NCBI RefSeq assembly: GCF_000002425.4
Contig: NC_037271.1
Span: 8,525,512 to 8,589,511, forward strand
Direction: 5' to 3'
Source: Physcomitrium patens
Taxonomy: Eukaryota > Streptophyta > Bryopsida > Funariales > Funariaceae
DNA length: 64,000 nt
The notes under the pieces were generated by a model. That model was not told the origin of the DNA. It did no database searches and saw only the letters and a list, made by a program, of their open reading frames with translations. Shown here piece by piece: positions 26,111 through 38,101 of this stretch; positions within the stretch are counted from its first letter, which is position 1; each line of letters opens with the position of its first letter. Position numbers and translations under genes: made by a program.

Positions 26111-27100
26111 ATTCAAAGTGGTGTGCGAAGAGGAGTGTGGCGTTAACCACACTGACTTAAACACATGTTACACTTCTACGCATGCATGCTTAAAGCAGTT
26201 TTATCTTTTGTAAGAAGTATAAATCAAATGGAACTATTGATTATTATAGATTCCCTTTACAGCTCATGGTTTTTGCAAATCAAAGGCCTTAATTATTCTA
26301 AATTTAGAATATTTTATTTGTTGAAAAGATGTTCAAAAGACTCAATAAAGTTAGAAGGTGTAAGTTTGAGAGAAAATGAGATACAAAAAACTTACATCTC
26401 TCTAATAAAGGATTCAAATTTCTTTTCATAAAGCCAATGATTTGAACTTTAATAGTAGAAATTCTTTTCAGTTAGTTGACTGAAATTATATATTCTATTT
26501 AGACTATTTAATGCACACTTAATTTTAAAGATTTTTTTTATTTACTTTTTGTATTAATAAAAGTGGTATTATTAAATATTAAGTGGTAAATATAATTAGT
26601 AAAAAATTCTTCACAACTAAAGTTTTTTTATAACTTATTCAAGATATTTCTATTTAAAGAATTTTAAAAATTGATTACTAAATTTTTACTGAATTCATTA
26701 TATGATTATGCTAATTCTAAGTCAAGTATTTTTGTTTTATCTTATATTTTATAATTTGGATCTTAATCTAATTATGACATTTGATTCTTAAGTAAATCAA
26801 GTATTTTCATTCTACTTTATATTTTATAATTCAAATTTTAATCCAATTATAAGATTTGATTTTAATATAGATTGAATATTTTTAATTTGCCTTAAACTAT
26901 TATTTAAGCCTATTTAGTCTAAATTATTTTTATTATTAAAATTCTATTGGTCTAGATATAATTCTAACTTAATCAAGTTAATTAGTAATTTTTTTAGACC
27001 TTCTCATCCATTGAAGTATAATGTGAAGTCTTGCTTGAAAATGCATCTGAAACTTGGTTGTGGAAGATAAATTGAAAATCACAACAATAAGGTCCTAACA
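26111..27100. other. AT-rich spacer with a 75-bp tandem duplication
   Basis: No gene is seen. Two diverged copies of a 75-bp unit (each containing TCAAGTATTTT and TATATTTTATAATT) lie side by side at about 26,720-26,880. Confidence 0.5.
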
Positions 27101-27104
27101 AATC

Positions 27105-27345
27105 TAACAGATTCATTATCAAGGATATGAACTTTGAAGAACTAAAAAGTCAATACACTCTTGTGTTACTCAAAAAGATTAGAAAATCACTTAAAGATGA
27201 TATAATATTAAACTGGAATGACTATAGTCAAAGATAAGAAGATTAGAAAGTCTTGAAACAAGACTAAAAACTACAAAGGCATTAATAAGAGTATAAAAAG
27301 CTTCATACTTATTTTTGTATATACTATCTAACTAAGAGCTATGTT
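27105..27345 (-). repeat. Partial LTR of chromovirus-like gypsy family B
   Basis: This matches the outer part of the LTRs at 36,951-37,474 and (inverted) 37,560-38,101. Shared features are ATCAAGGATATGAA, then CACTCTTGTGTTACT, GATGATATAATATTAAACTGG and the TATA-bearing TATATACTATCTAACTA. The rest of the LTR and any internal part are gone, so it is a fragment. The strand is inferred from the better-preserved copy at 56.6-58.9 kb. Confidence 0.65.
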
Positions 27346-27494
27346 ATCATATTGTGGTTTGGCTACTATGTGAAAATAATGCACATATATACTAATATAT
27401 AATTTATTATATAATGTAGTAGAAACCATGTTATTAGATTTTATTTGGTTACAAAGTATGATTAGATTACTACTTTGAAGTGGTTAGTTTAAAA

Positions 27495-27905
27495 GAACTA
27501 GTATTGACGTAGATTTTATGTTGATAATAGTTTTTATATATTTGGAGCCATCTTTATCAAATATTAGTAATTCTTGATTTTTTTTAAATTTTTTTTTTTT
27601 AATATTTAAGACATATATTATGTAAATCTTATAAAAAAAGAAAGAGATGGAGAGGGATTTTAGTAGCAAAAAGAGTTAGTTAGGGCATGCATATAGATGA
27701 ATAGAGATAGATGATAAAAATCTCCATTATTATTGGCCAAAACGCATATCTAATGGGCTTCAAAGAGGCTCCTTGAGGCCTTCTTAGGGAGTAGGGTTAC
27801 TCTTTTGAAGCCATTCAGATTTAAGAGGCTAGGATCAAGAATTTTAGGCTTTTGGCTATGGTTTTGGTGCAAATTTTGTAAAATTTGGAATTTTTATGAA
27901 AGAGA
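27495..27905. repeat. Left arm of a dispersed inverted repeat, split by the 27.9-35.4 kb retrotransposon
   Basis: This segment, continued at 35,438-35,550, is the reverse complement of about 39,485-39,990, with many substitutions. Shared blocks include the TTTTATATATTTGGAGCCAT region, TTTAAGACATATATTAT, GGCTTCAAAGAGGCT and TATGAAAGAGATAT. The alignment continues across the retrotransposon as if it were absent. The identity of the repeat is unknown; a solo LTR of another family is possible. Confidence 0.7.
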
Positions 27906-27910
27906 TATAG
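27906..27910. repeat. Target site duplication TATAG (left copy)
   Basis: TATAG directly precedes the TG that opens the LTR at 27,911. The same five bases follow the CA that closes the other LTR at 35,432 (35,433-35,437). Confidence 0.85.
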
Positions 27911-28475
27911 TGAAATAGAACCAGTCTAACTCAAGTGTCCAAGACCCTTTTAATCCAAAACAACATAAAACCTCATCACAAGGTAGGACAAATCAGATAA
28001 GAACAAAATTGAACAGAACTAAACAAAATAGGACACAGAAGATAAAATTGAACAACTAGAATTAGAACAAAATAGAATAGAAACAAAACAAAAAGATACA
28101 AAATCTAATTATATTAAGAAAAAGAGTTTGAAGCCATACTTGACTAGATGCCTCAAAAGGCCCTAGTCAGTCTTATTTATACTTTGTTCTACCACCATGG
28201 ACTTTCTAGAATATTTGTAAATAATGGACTCCACTTAGATAATTGCCTTAAATTCTTTTTAGAAGGTTTTATGATCGACCCTATTTAGATAACCACCCTA
28301 AATCTTTTCTAGAAGGTCCAATGGTAGGCCCTACTTAAATAATCACCCTAAATTCTTTGTAGAATATTCTATGATGGATCCTACTTGGTCCATTAATCTA
28401 ATCCTAATTGTAGAAACTTCCATGGTTCTAACTATCTATTTCTATGTACAAATAACTTATCTATACCTTGTTACA
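27911..28475 (-). repeat. 3' LTR of family A element
   Basis: About 565 bp, TG...CA on the plus strand, homologous to 34,887-35,432. It contains a TATA box on the minus strand (TATAAATAAG near 28,172-28,183). Upstream of that on the minus strand lie three imperfect units of about 50-55 bp, each starting with a heat-shock-element-like core such as TTCTAGAAGGTCC or GAATATTC, between about 28,205 and 28,380. Confidence 0.88.
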
Positions 28476-31199
28476 ATTAATCCTTTTATATTAATGCACA
28501 ACGTCCTCATTTTGCTCTTGATGGTATTTTCAAATTGTCTCTTGGCAATGAATGAGATTTTGTGCAAGTTTTCACGTTGCATTATGGATGGAATAACCTT
28601 TCTAAAGAACTTTGTACTGAAGTTGTCGACATCCACTACCACAACAAAGGTAGCAATGTTCCAAAATGCTATCCACTTCATATTCTTATTGGTCATCAAC
28701 TACAATTGATAGTGGTGGTGGTTGGTGTCGATTTGAAAAATGCTTTGGCTTAGTATGAAATTCCCTCAGTTGCAAAATATGGAAGACAAGCTCGAGGCAA
28801 TATGTGATATCAAAAATTACTACAGAAATGCCAAAAGGTCCAAGCCATTGACGTGTTAGTTTATGGATTTGGATTGATATAGCAAGTGACAAGTTGGCAT
28901 TGAAAAATAACACTTGATCACCCTCTTGGAAGGTCTTGTGTTGTTGGTAATTATCCGCATACTACTTCTGTCGATTTTGTGTGATAAAAATGTGGTGCAA
29001 TGCCTCTTGTAAGGTCATTGTAAGCCGTTGTATAAATTCCTCTATTGTGAGGTTGTTAGTATCAACGGAACTATAGAGAGTTGCTAGTGTAATCGGATGC
29101 TAATTGGTATTAAGAAAAAATGTTGAATGATTGATATTTTCTTGAATGCAATCATTGTAAGCAAACTCCAAAGGCGTCAAGTATTCATCCCAATTATTAT
29201 GATGAACTACCACAAATATCCGTAGCATATCTTTTGAGGTCCAATTTGCACATTCTATTGGTTCATCTATTTGAGAATAGAAGGTTGTAGACATGACAAG
29301 TCATATGCCTAGTAGCTTGAACAACACTTACCAAAAACTTCTGTTGTTTGGATCCAAGATGGCTTGTTGTTCAAAATCATATCCTTGAGATTCATTCTGG
29401 AATCTTCTTCATCTCAAATATCTAGATATTGAAATGTTATATCCTTCTTGAAGTATTAAAGTCCAAAATATAGCATTATTGCATACATAAATATGCTTCT
29501 TGAAATACAACAAGCCATTACTAAGACTATAATCTCGATATTATATATTGTCTATCTTCACCTGATTGTTAACCATCTTAAAATAAGCATCTCGATGCAT
29601 AACTTCTTTCTATTTTACTTCTTTGGTTAGATTTGAAATGACACTATTAATCATAGTGACTTTTGCCTTATTTCTTGATTTTTTCTTTAAGTTTGGTCTC
29701 CGCAATAGGCTATTTTGCACAATATGATGTCGCTCTTACTTGTATACAAGCTATATATCAAAAAGTTACAACTATTCTTCTCAACAATGATGTTGTGATT
29801 TCATATTTTTTAGATGCAAATTATATAGCAAGGATCGATGGTCAGTCCAACCAACCATTAGTTTTTCTAACAAATAGTGTTGCCATATTTTTGTAGTGTG
29901 TACAATTGCTAATTGCTCTTGATTATGTATAAAGCAATTGTGTTTTGCCCTTTTGAGTTTGTGTGATTCATATGCCACAAGTTGAAGGCCCCTACCAAAG
30001 TATTGTTAAAGAACTATTCTATAACAAAGGTGGAAGCATCAATGTAAAGTATACAAAGAAGGTTGGGATTATATGGTTGTAATATTGGAGCTATAATAAG
30101 TGTTTTCTTCAACCTATTAAAGATATTTTGCTGCTCTAATTTCCATTCAAATGGGGCATCCTTCTCCAATAGGTTTGTCAATGAGGCAACAATATGAGGA
30201 AATTACTGAACAAAATGACGATAATATCCAACAAAACTAAAAAATGAATAGACTTTAGAAACATCTTTGGGGATTCACCTTATCCTACTCCAAGTGCATG
30301 CCTTTGGAAGATATCAAATACTCCAAAAAGGTCTCTTTTGACTTCTAAAATTTACATTTTGATTACTTATAATAGAAACAACTATCTTATAGTTGGTGCA
30401 GTACTTTTCATAGATATTGTTCATATTCTTTAAAGGTTTTAATATACAAGAAGATATCATCAATAAAGACAACTACATACTTATCCAAAAGATCCAAAAA
30501 CAATTTGTTCATGTGACCCATGAAAGAAGTTGGAGCATTAGTGAGGCCAAAAAGTAAAACCTATCATTCAAAATGTCTATAGCATATATGAAATGCCATC
30601 TTTTCTATATCTTCTATTAGAATAGGTATTTGCCAATAGCCACTCTAAAGATCTAATTTACTAAAGATAGTTATATCTTAAAATTGATCAAGAAGATTAT
30701 CCTCGTATGGAAGTGGATATGCATTCTTAAGAGCTTTTTTATTGAGGCCTCAATAGTCAATGCAAAGGCAAAGTCTTCGATCCTTCTTGCATGCAAAAGA
30801 TATAAGTACTTGCCATGGTGATGTGCTTTCTTGAATGATGCTATTCTCCAAGAGTTTGTCCAATGTATTCTGTAGCTCTTCAAGTTCTTTTGATACTAAG
30901 CAATAAATTGGTTAACTTCCTGGTTTTGCTCCAAGCAATAGTTTTATTTGAAAGGAGGCACCTCGATTAGGAGGCATGCCACTAGATAGGTCGATTTGGA
31001 AGACATCTCAATATTCCTGTATGAATTGATCTACTCATTCTATTGTTTTAGTTGTCTTTCTTATCATTAATGCAAGATTTGGAACCACCATATATATCAG
31101 TTACTTATGTTGTATTTGTGTGAGGCCAATTTTCACCACTTGATGAAACCTATACCACACAACAAGTCCAAGGTGGAATTGAAGAGCTTCCAATTGTGT

Positions 31200-33245
31200 A
31201 ATTGTTAGACTAATTTAAATCTTTATATTAAAAATTCAATTAATTTTAGGCCTTCCAAGAAATGGTTACCAACATCAAATTAACATGTTAAATGAAATTT
31301 ACTTTGCAAACACAATCAAAATAATTAAATAAGTTATTACTATTAATTGATCAAAAGAATAAAAACTTAAGTTTGAATTACAAGCTAAGTTAAAAGTTAA
31401 GTTTAAAAAAGTTAAAATTAAAAATTAAGATTAAAAGATTTAGTTAAAAGTTAAAATGAAAAGTTTAAGTAAAAAAAATTGAGTTAAAAGTTGAGATTAA
31501 AGATTAAGTGAAAAGTTAAAATTAAAAGTTTAATTTAAAAATTAAAGTGAAAATATTAAAGGTTAAAAGTTAAACTTAAAATTTATTAGCCAAAAAGTGA
31601 AATGTGGAGCTTACAAGTTACTATAAAAATGATAGTAAAAATAAAGTGAGAGTGGTGAAAGCGAAGGTATCTTAACAACACGTAAAGATTGAAGGAAGCA
31701 ATGCCCTTCTACTCCAAAATTTGCCAAAATTTGTAATCGGCTTCAATTTGAATGATTCTTAGCTTGTTGCAAGGTTGACTTGAATGTTCTTTTGATCCAA
31801 CAATCTTCATTGCAATCTAATGATCCAATCCTGTGAATTCGTCCTTTGAAGTTGAGTATTCCAAACTGCCGTGGTGACCAACCTTCTTCACTTAGAAATT
31901 CACTAAAAATTCAGATTGTCTTTAAATTCAACAAAACTTGTACCTTTCAGAGCTTAGCTTATAAAGCGTGAGGCTTCTAAAATTTCAAATAAATCCAATC
32001 ACCAGGCTCTAAGAAATGTCTTTCCAAACTTCATTGATTCACACTGCAAAGGCAGTCGATTCCCTCAAATTCAAAAATTCACCGAAAATCCTTCTTACTC
32101 CAAATCGATCAAGTCTTATCTTGTTAGAAAGTTAACAACAAAAGCTACAACTATTCAGAATCTCACATTGAAACAACAAAAATTAGAGTGAGTGATTGAA
32201 GAAAATTTGAGGCCCTTGAAACCCTTAGGATATTTGAAAGGCCAAGGAGATATCTACCTCAATGAAACATAGTTTAAAACTTAATGACCATCATTTACAA
32301 TGAAAAATCCATACATACACAATCACAAGGTTCACAATGAGAATTAAAATCTAAATAAAATTAAGATTAGGATTTCGGCCAAATTTTAGAATGGCTCCGC
32401 CTTTCACCCAAAAGAAGAGAGAGAGAGGGCTTGGAAAACCAAGCCTCTCTTATACAATTGAGTGGAGGCTCGTAGAAGGGTGGCTACATCTCCACCCTTG
32501 ATTTTTAAGATCCCTAATCTAGATCTATGGCCTTCATTCATTCAAGAGCCAATTTCATTACTAAGGCTGATGGCTCTTGTAAGTGATCAAGAAAGCATTT
32601 TTTTTGTAAATCTAAATTCACTATTGTGTTCAAAATATCTTTTTAAGCTAAGATCGACTATTCACATGCCTCAATCCATGCTCAATTATAATTTTCATGG
32701 AAGTTTTTATTTATAAGGATCTTAGCAATTTTTGTGAAATTCTTCAAAATGAGAATTTCATTGCTTCTCTTGTATTTTGAAGGAGAGGTTGCTGATCTTG
32801 TTTTCTTCACTCTACGAGGTATATTTGGTGCCACCATTGCATTAAAAAGACTCCCATTAAGTAGAAGAACCACCATGCCACTTAAATTTGTCAAATTTGG
32901 AGGAAAATCCAAAATTATCATTGTTAACTTCTCTAAATCTTTTAAAGAATTATAATTCCAACTCCTAAATCATGTGAATGATTATAGATGCACTCATAGG
33001 CTTTTAGTCAATCCTTATAGTAATGACTAATAATCTCTAAATTATTAAACTAACTAAGTTGCTATTCTAATTTTCTAATTCTTATCACTTTAGTCCTAAT
33101 TAACCTAATTCAAGGAATTAGGCTATGATTTATACTATCAAGTGTTGTAATCCTAAAAATTCTATAAAACTAAATTCTACTTATATAAATCTTAATCTAA
33201 CATGTTTAATTATCATAAAATAGGAAAATAACAAAAATTTAAATT
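31200..33245. other. About 2-kb insertion inside the family A element
   Basis: Minus-strand gypsy coding homology reads up to about 31,200 on one side and resumes near 33,250 on the other, with non-homologous DNA between. TAATTG occurs at both junctions and could be a target duplication. The insert has a degenerate 12-15 bp minisatellite built on AAGTTAAAATTAAAA (31,370-31,600) and no transposase or pol that I can see. A non-autonomous element is one possibility. Confidence 0.45.
31370..31600. repeat. Degenerate AAGTTAAAATTAAA minisatellite
   Basis: About 15 variable units of TTAAAAGTTAAGATTAAA-like sequence in a row. The purine/T-only composition and irregular unit length suggest slippage in an old AT-rich insert. 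Confidence 0.7.
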
Positions 33246-34837
33246 TTAGAGTATAATTGAGAGCTCACAATTTGTTTCTTCATAAAGGTCATCCCTACGA
33301 TTAAGTCTTTGGTTACGGATTGTCTTTCCTTTGCACTTAATGTAGAGGTACAAAGAGCCATCTTGTACATACTATCTTTAGAAAATATTATCTTTGCTAT
33401 CCAATCAACTTACTTATTTCACAGATCTAGCCATGGTATATCAAAGATAACATCCTACCTTAGCTTTGTCACCTTGAATTTCTTTCTTTAGATATAGGTG
33501 TCATTCATCTTCAAGGTTTCTTCTTCATATGTCTTACTCAATACATTCTCTTATTTATCTATAAAGTATATACTTCTTCTCTTAATTGTCTTATTTTTAA
33601 TTCCAATTTGGTTGACAATTTTAGTTGAGATGTAATTTTTTGTAGAGCCACAATCTATAAGTACTCAACATAGTTGTTTTCTTAGTAGTCTTGTTAGATG
33701 TACCAATTGACTCTTTTCATAGTTGTTCAAGGCCTTGCCATTGGTCTCTGAGAAATAGTAGCTATCTCAAGTATTGGTCTTCGGTGCTTTTATTGGAAAG
33801 CTCTATTTTTTTACTTTTTCTAATTATCAACTTGGTGAGTTTTGAGATTATGAACCCGCCTTCTTTTGCTGGTGCTTGAATTTGATGTTTTAGACAACCT
33901 CCAATTTAATGGCTTACCTTTTGACAATAGAAATATAGTCCTTTTTGCACCAATATTTGTCATTTTTGTGGTGTCAATGATTCTTGTAAGGCATAAATCT
34001 CTATTGGCATTAATTATTGTGCCATAGTATTAAATACTGGCATAAGACTTTTGTTATAGGTTTTGTTCCACAATTTCTAAAATCTATAGCATCAACCTTC
34101 TCTACAATCTGAATTGTCTCTTTGAATGTTAGTGGATCTCTTAGCTCTACTTCTTACTAAATTCTAGATTTCAAATCTCATAGGAATTGATCGGTCATCT
34201 CTGCCTCTAAAATATTATCAATTTGGAGACATAGAGACTGAAATTGAGAGATGTAATCTTACACCAACCTAAATTAAATATGATTTGTTAATTAATCTTG
34301 TGCGCATTAATGGGCCAAAATTGATTTCTAAACTTGGTCTCAAACTCCTGTCAAGCACATAAAGTACCTTGAGTTTCATAACTTTGAACTCAATGTCATT
34401 ACCAAATGTCTGCCACGTCTCTCAAATAATTGGATGCATACATAATTTCTTTAATAATATTTGTCCCAGATAGTTGGAGGTATTATCGCATATTGAAGAG
34501 CCATTAAAATACATCTTCTTGTCTTAAAGTTCCAAAGTATGTATTAGGCTTACTCAATTTTAGCTTAGTAGATGTCAATTCCATTATCCTTGAGGCTTAT
34601 ATTTGTCCTTACAAAGTAGCTATTTGGCCTAAGAGGTACTATATTTGAGCCTCCATTTGGGATTGCTCTGCTATATCTACCATACTTTAATTTCTCCATT
34701 GCACTCTACTATTATAATTTTTTTTTACATCTCTATTTATTTTTTAAAAGTAGCTCGTGGTAGCCTCAATATGATATCCAATGTGACCAAAAGAAGTGAT
34801 CTTAGACAAGATGATGACTGTCAACACACTACAAAAT

Positions 34838-34860
34838 AAATAAATAAATAAATAAATAAA
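34838..34860. repeat. AAAT microsatellite
   Basis: Five to six AAAT units just inside the primer site of the family A element, in what would be its leader. Confidence 0.8.
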
Positions 34861-34886
34861 TAGTCTAACACTCACTTTGATATCAA

Positions 34887-35432
34887 TGGTATGACCGGTT
34901 TAACTCAAGTGTCCAAGATCCTTTTAATCCACAGTAATATAAAATCTCATTACAAGATAGGATAAATTAGATTTGAAAAAAATTAAATAGAATGAGACAT
35001 GGATTACAAAATTGAATAACCAAAGTTAGAATATAATAAAACAAAAAAAAGATACAAAATTCAATTGTATTAAAAAAATAAAATCCAAAGCCATAGTTGA
35101 CCAAATGCTCCGAAAGGGCTTAGCCAGTTCTATTCATATTTTATTCTACCACCTTGGATTTTTTAGAATGTTCCTAGATGATGGATCTTTTTTAGATAAC
35201 TGCCTTAAATTCCTTCTAGAAGGTTCTATGATAGACCCTGGCTAAATAACCATCCTAAGTCTTTTCTAAAAGGTTCCATGATGAGTCCCATTTAAATAAT
35301 CATCCTAAATTCTTTTTAGAATGTTCCATGATGGATCCTACCTGGTCCACTAATCTAACCCTAATTCTAAAAAGTTCTATGGTTCTAACTATCTATCTCT
35401 ATATATAAATATCTTATCTATATTCTATTACA
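34887..35432 (-). repeat. 5' LTR of family A element
   Basis: About 546 bp, TG...CA. The primer-site remnant abuts its inner edge. Heat-shock-like cores are better kept here than in the partner: TTCTAGAAGGTTC at 35,214-35,226, GAATGTTC at 35,166-35,173 and again at 35,319-35,326. Confidence 0.88.
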
Positions 35433-35949
35433 TATAGGCATTAAAAGTTAAGGCATTGATTTTGTATCTACTATCATTCTTTTCGACATAACATACATGT
35501 CCTTTATCCTAGCTAGGATAAAAGACATAAAATAGTTTTGATAGGATTTTGCTATAATTTGGATATTTTATACAAAGTAAAGGAGGTTTTGGAAGCCAAG
35601 ACTTTATATACATGTTAAAGATGGAGATATGGAGCTATGGCAAAATTATGGTATATAAATGGATTTTTATGAGGAGATTATGGATTTTCTTTGAGCTTAT
35701 TGAAAATCAAGCTTATTGGCAAATAATTTAGTTATGACTTAGTATAACAAAGGATGTTAGGGCATTTTTAGATGCTTTAAAAAGCCTTATTAATAAAGTT
35801 TCTTAAATATATAAATATTTTATTAATAAAATATCTTTTGATATTATTATATTTATTTGGCTTCTATAATAAGAATATATCACTTATTGAAACTTCTTTA
35901 ATAAATTAAAGCTAAACTCTCTATAGCTAAATATCCATTGTATTTTGAG

Positions 35950-36285
35950 ATAGAAAACCACGCCATATGAAAACGTGGCAATATTTTATAAGACCTCCAA
36001 TACATGTTGTCTTTGTAAGACATATCTTAACTTACAAGGTAAGTTTTTTATAAATGTGCTACATAGTAAGCTTGTTTCATAAGCTACCAATACGTGTGAC
36101 ATGTGATTAATTTATTGATTAAATTTTTAACTTATCAATTAACTATAAATATATATAAAATCAAAATTGTATTTATGAAGCTTTTAAAAAGCTTTTCTAG
36201 AAGACATTATGAAATTAATTTATTTTTATCTACTTCTATTTAATCATATAAGTAATTATTAGAGTAAATATATATATTTGTGATA
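35950..36285 (-). repeat. Partial family B LTR
   Basis: It matches the inner two thirds of 36,951-37,474, from the ACGTGGCAATATTTTATAAG region to the terminal GTGATA. It is followed at 36,286 by the CCCC-containing polypurine-tract complement, as at 57,086. A heat-shock-like TTTTCTAGAAGA lies at about 36,195-36,206. Confidence 0.7.
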
Positions 36286-36950
36286 TTACTCCCCGTTTCT
36301 ATAGAAGAGTACTATAAGGATCAAGCTGATAATAGTCTAACTTATTATAAGAACAAATAGTCTTGATATTATTTATAATATATCTTATCCAAGCCTATAA
36401 TAGTCTAACTTCTTATAAGAACAAATAGTCTTTGATATTAAGTTTGTCATTATTAAGCTTCTTTTAATTGCATTTCATTGTTGTATATAATTTTGATAAA
36501 TGATTTGTCAAATCTTTCATTAATAATTTTGCATTAAAATATTTTGTTGATAATCTTTTGTTGATAATCTGGCTTCATACTTTTGACTATTATGTAGAAA
36601 AATATGTTACATTATTATATACTAACTTTGCAAATGACAAAAAAATTGTCTAATTATCTTGATGATAGTTGATGGTACATTCCAAATGCTGTTCTAGAAC
36701 TTGATTCACCCATTTTGTTTGTCTATCAATTTTAGAATAAAAGACCAAAGATAATTTTATATCCACCTTGAATATCATAACAAAGATTTTTCAAAATCTT
36801 TATATGAATTATATTTTTATATTTGATATTATATCCTTTGTCAATCTATAAAAATAATAGTTATTATCAAAAAAAAACTTAGTTATTTCTTTACCTAAAA
36901 TAGATTTTATACATGGTATAAAATATGTCATTTTGGTGAAGTAATTATCA
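36286..36950 (-). pseudogene. Remnant of family B internal region (integrase piece)
   Basis: It begins at the polypurine-tract complement of the LTR above. It then has a local duplication of a 35-bp block (ATAATAGTCTAACTT...) at 36,335-36,425. From about 36,660 a minus-strand integrase-core fragment follows, recognisable against the better copy at 58.4-58.6 kb by its matching order of blocks. Many stops and indels are present. It ends abruptly where the next LTR begins at about 36,951, which suggests nested insertion. Confidence 0.6.
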
Positions 36951-37474
36951 AGGACATGAATCTCAAAGAACTAAAATGTCAATAAACTCTTGTATTATTT
37001 GAAAGGACTAAAAAATCAGTGAAAGATGATATATTATTAAACTAGAATGGCTATCACTAAAGACAAGAAGACTTGAAAAACTTGAAATAAGTCTAAGGAT
37101 TAGAAAGGCATTGACAAGAGTGAAGAAGGCTTCACTCTTGCTTTCATATATACTTTTAACTAAGAATTATATAACAATATCCTATAAAACCTCTAAAATG
37201 TGTTGACTTTGTAAGATACATATATTGACTTGTAAAGTAAGTTTTCTATAAGTATACCACATAGTTAGCTTATTCTACAAGCTATCAATACGTGGTTAAC
37301 TTGTTGATCAAGTTTCTAACCTATTAATCAATTATAAATACATATAAAGTCAAATCTACATCTATGAAGCTTTTAAGAAGCTTCTCTAGAAGATATTATG
37401 AAATAAATCTATTTTTATCTATTTTTATTTAATCATATAGGTAAATATTAAAATAAATATGTATATTCATGACA
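36951..37474 (-). repeat. Family B LTR (most complete plus-sense-oriented copy in this nest)
   Basis: Begins at ATCAAGGACATG and ends GACA, with the polypurine-tract complement (ATCCTTCCTTCT) directly after. The internal piece that follows (37,475-37,545) matches the tail of the extra reading frame seen at 57,127-57,220. A heat-shock-like array GAAGCTTCTCTAGAAG is at about 37,378-37,393. Confidence 0.75.
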
Positions 37475-37544
37475 TTATCCTTCCTTCTAAAGATGAATTC
37501 TATAAGAAATGGTCATCATATATTAATGAAATCTAAGATGTAGT

Positions 37545-37600
37545 AAATTATATATATATCTATATATATATATATATATATATATATCTATATAATTATA
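37545..37600. repeat. AT microsatellite at junction of two opposite LTRs
   Basis: TATATATC runs separate a minus-oriented family B element from a plus-oriented one. The junction may have formed by recombination or by slippage at the AT run. Confidence 0.6.
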
Positions 37601-38101
37601 TTAAAATAGATAAAATTAAATAAAAATAGATTAATTTTACGATACCTTCAAGAGAAGCTTCTTAAAAGCTTCATAGACATTACTTTGATTTTATATGTAT
37701 TATAATTGATTGATAGGTTAAAAACTTAGTCAATAAGTTAACTACATATTAATTGCTTACAAAACAAGCTAATTAGGTGGCGCACATATAAAAAACTTGT
37801 TTTACAAGTTAAGGTACGTGTCTTGCAAAGTCAAGACATTTTGGAGATCTTATAGGACATCGCCATGTAGCTCCTAGTTAAGAGTATATATGGAAGCAAG
37901 AATAAAGCCTCTTTTATTCTTATTAATGCCTTTTTAATCTTTAGTCTTATTTCAAGACTTTCTAGTCTTCTTGTTATTAACAAAAGCCATTTTAGTTTAA
38001 TAATATATCATCTTTGACTGACTTTTTAGTTCTTTTAAGTGACACAAGAGTGTATTGAGGATTTCTTTCTTCAAAATACATATCCTTGATAGTTTGATAC
38101 G
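37560..38101 (+). repeat. Family B LTR in opposite orientation (5' LTR of the plus-strand element)
   Basis: Reverse complement of the family B LTR. The TATA region is near 37,886-37,895 and a heat-shock-like stretch with TTCAAGAGAAGCTTC is at about 37,648-37,664. It ends with ATCCTTGATA at 38,101. A diverged methionine-tRNA primer site (TTTGATACGAGTGC) follows from 38,103. Confidence 0.75.

Larger units (their letters stand above)
27911..35432 (-). mobile_element. Complete but decayed Ty3/gypsy LTR retrotransposon (family A)
   Basis: Seen: TG...CA LTRs at both ends, a perfect 5-bp target duplication, a diverged primer site matching initiator methionine tRNA at 34,874-34,885 on the minus strand, and pol pieces on the minus strand. 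In minus-strand order these are: a zinc-knuckle-like stretch near 33,885-33,935; a protease-region piece near 33,260-33,300; reverse transcriptase near 30,650-30,900 (DKLLENSIIQEST, CIDYRGLNKKAL); RNase H near 29,780-29,980 (HYLLEKL...TDHRSL); and integrase near 29,100-29,294 (WDEYLTPLEFAYNDC). All frames are broken. The coding order is also interrupted at about 31,200-33,245 by unrelated AT-rich DNA. The two LTRs differ by many substitutions and several indels, so this is an old insertion. Confidence 0.9.
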
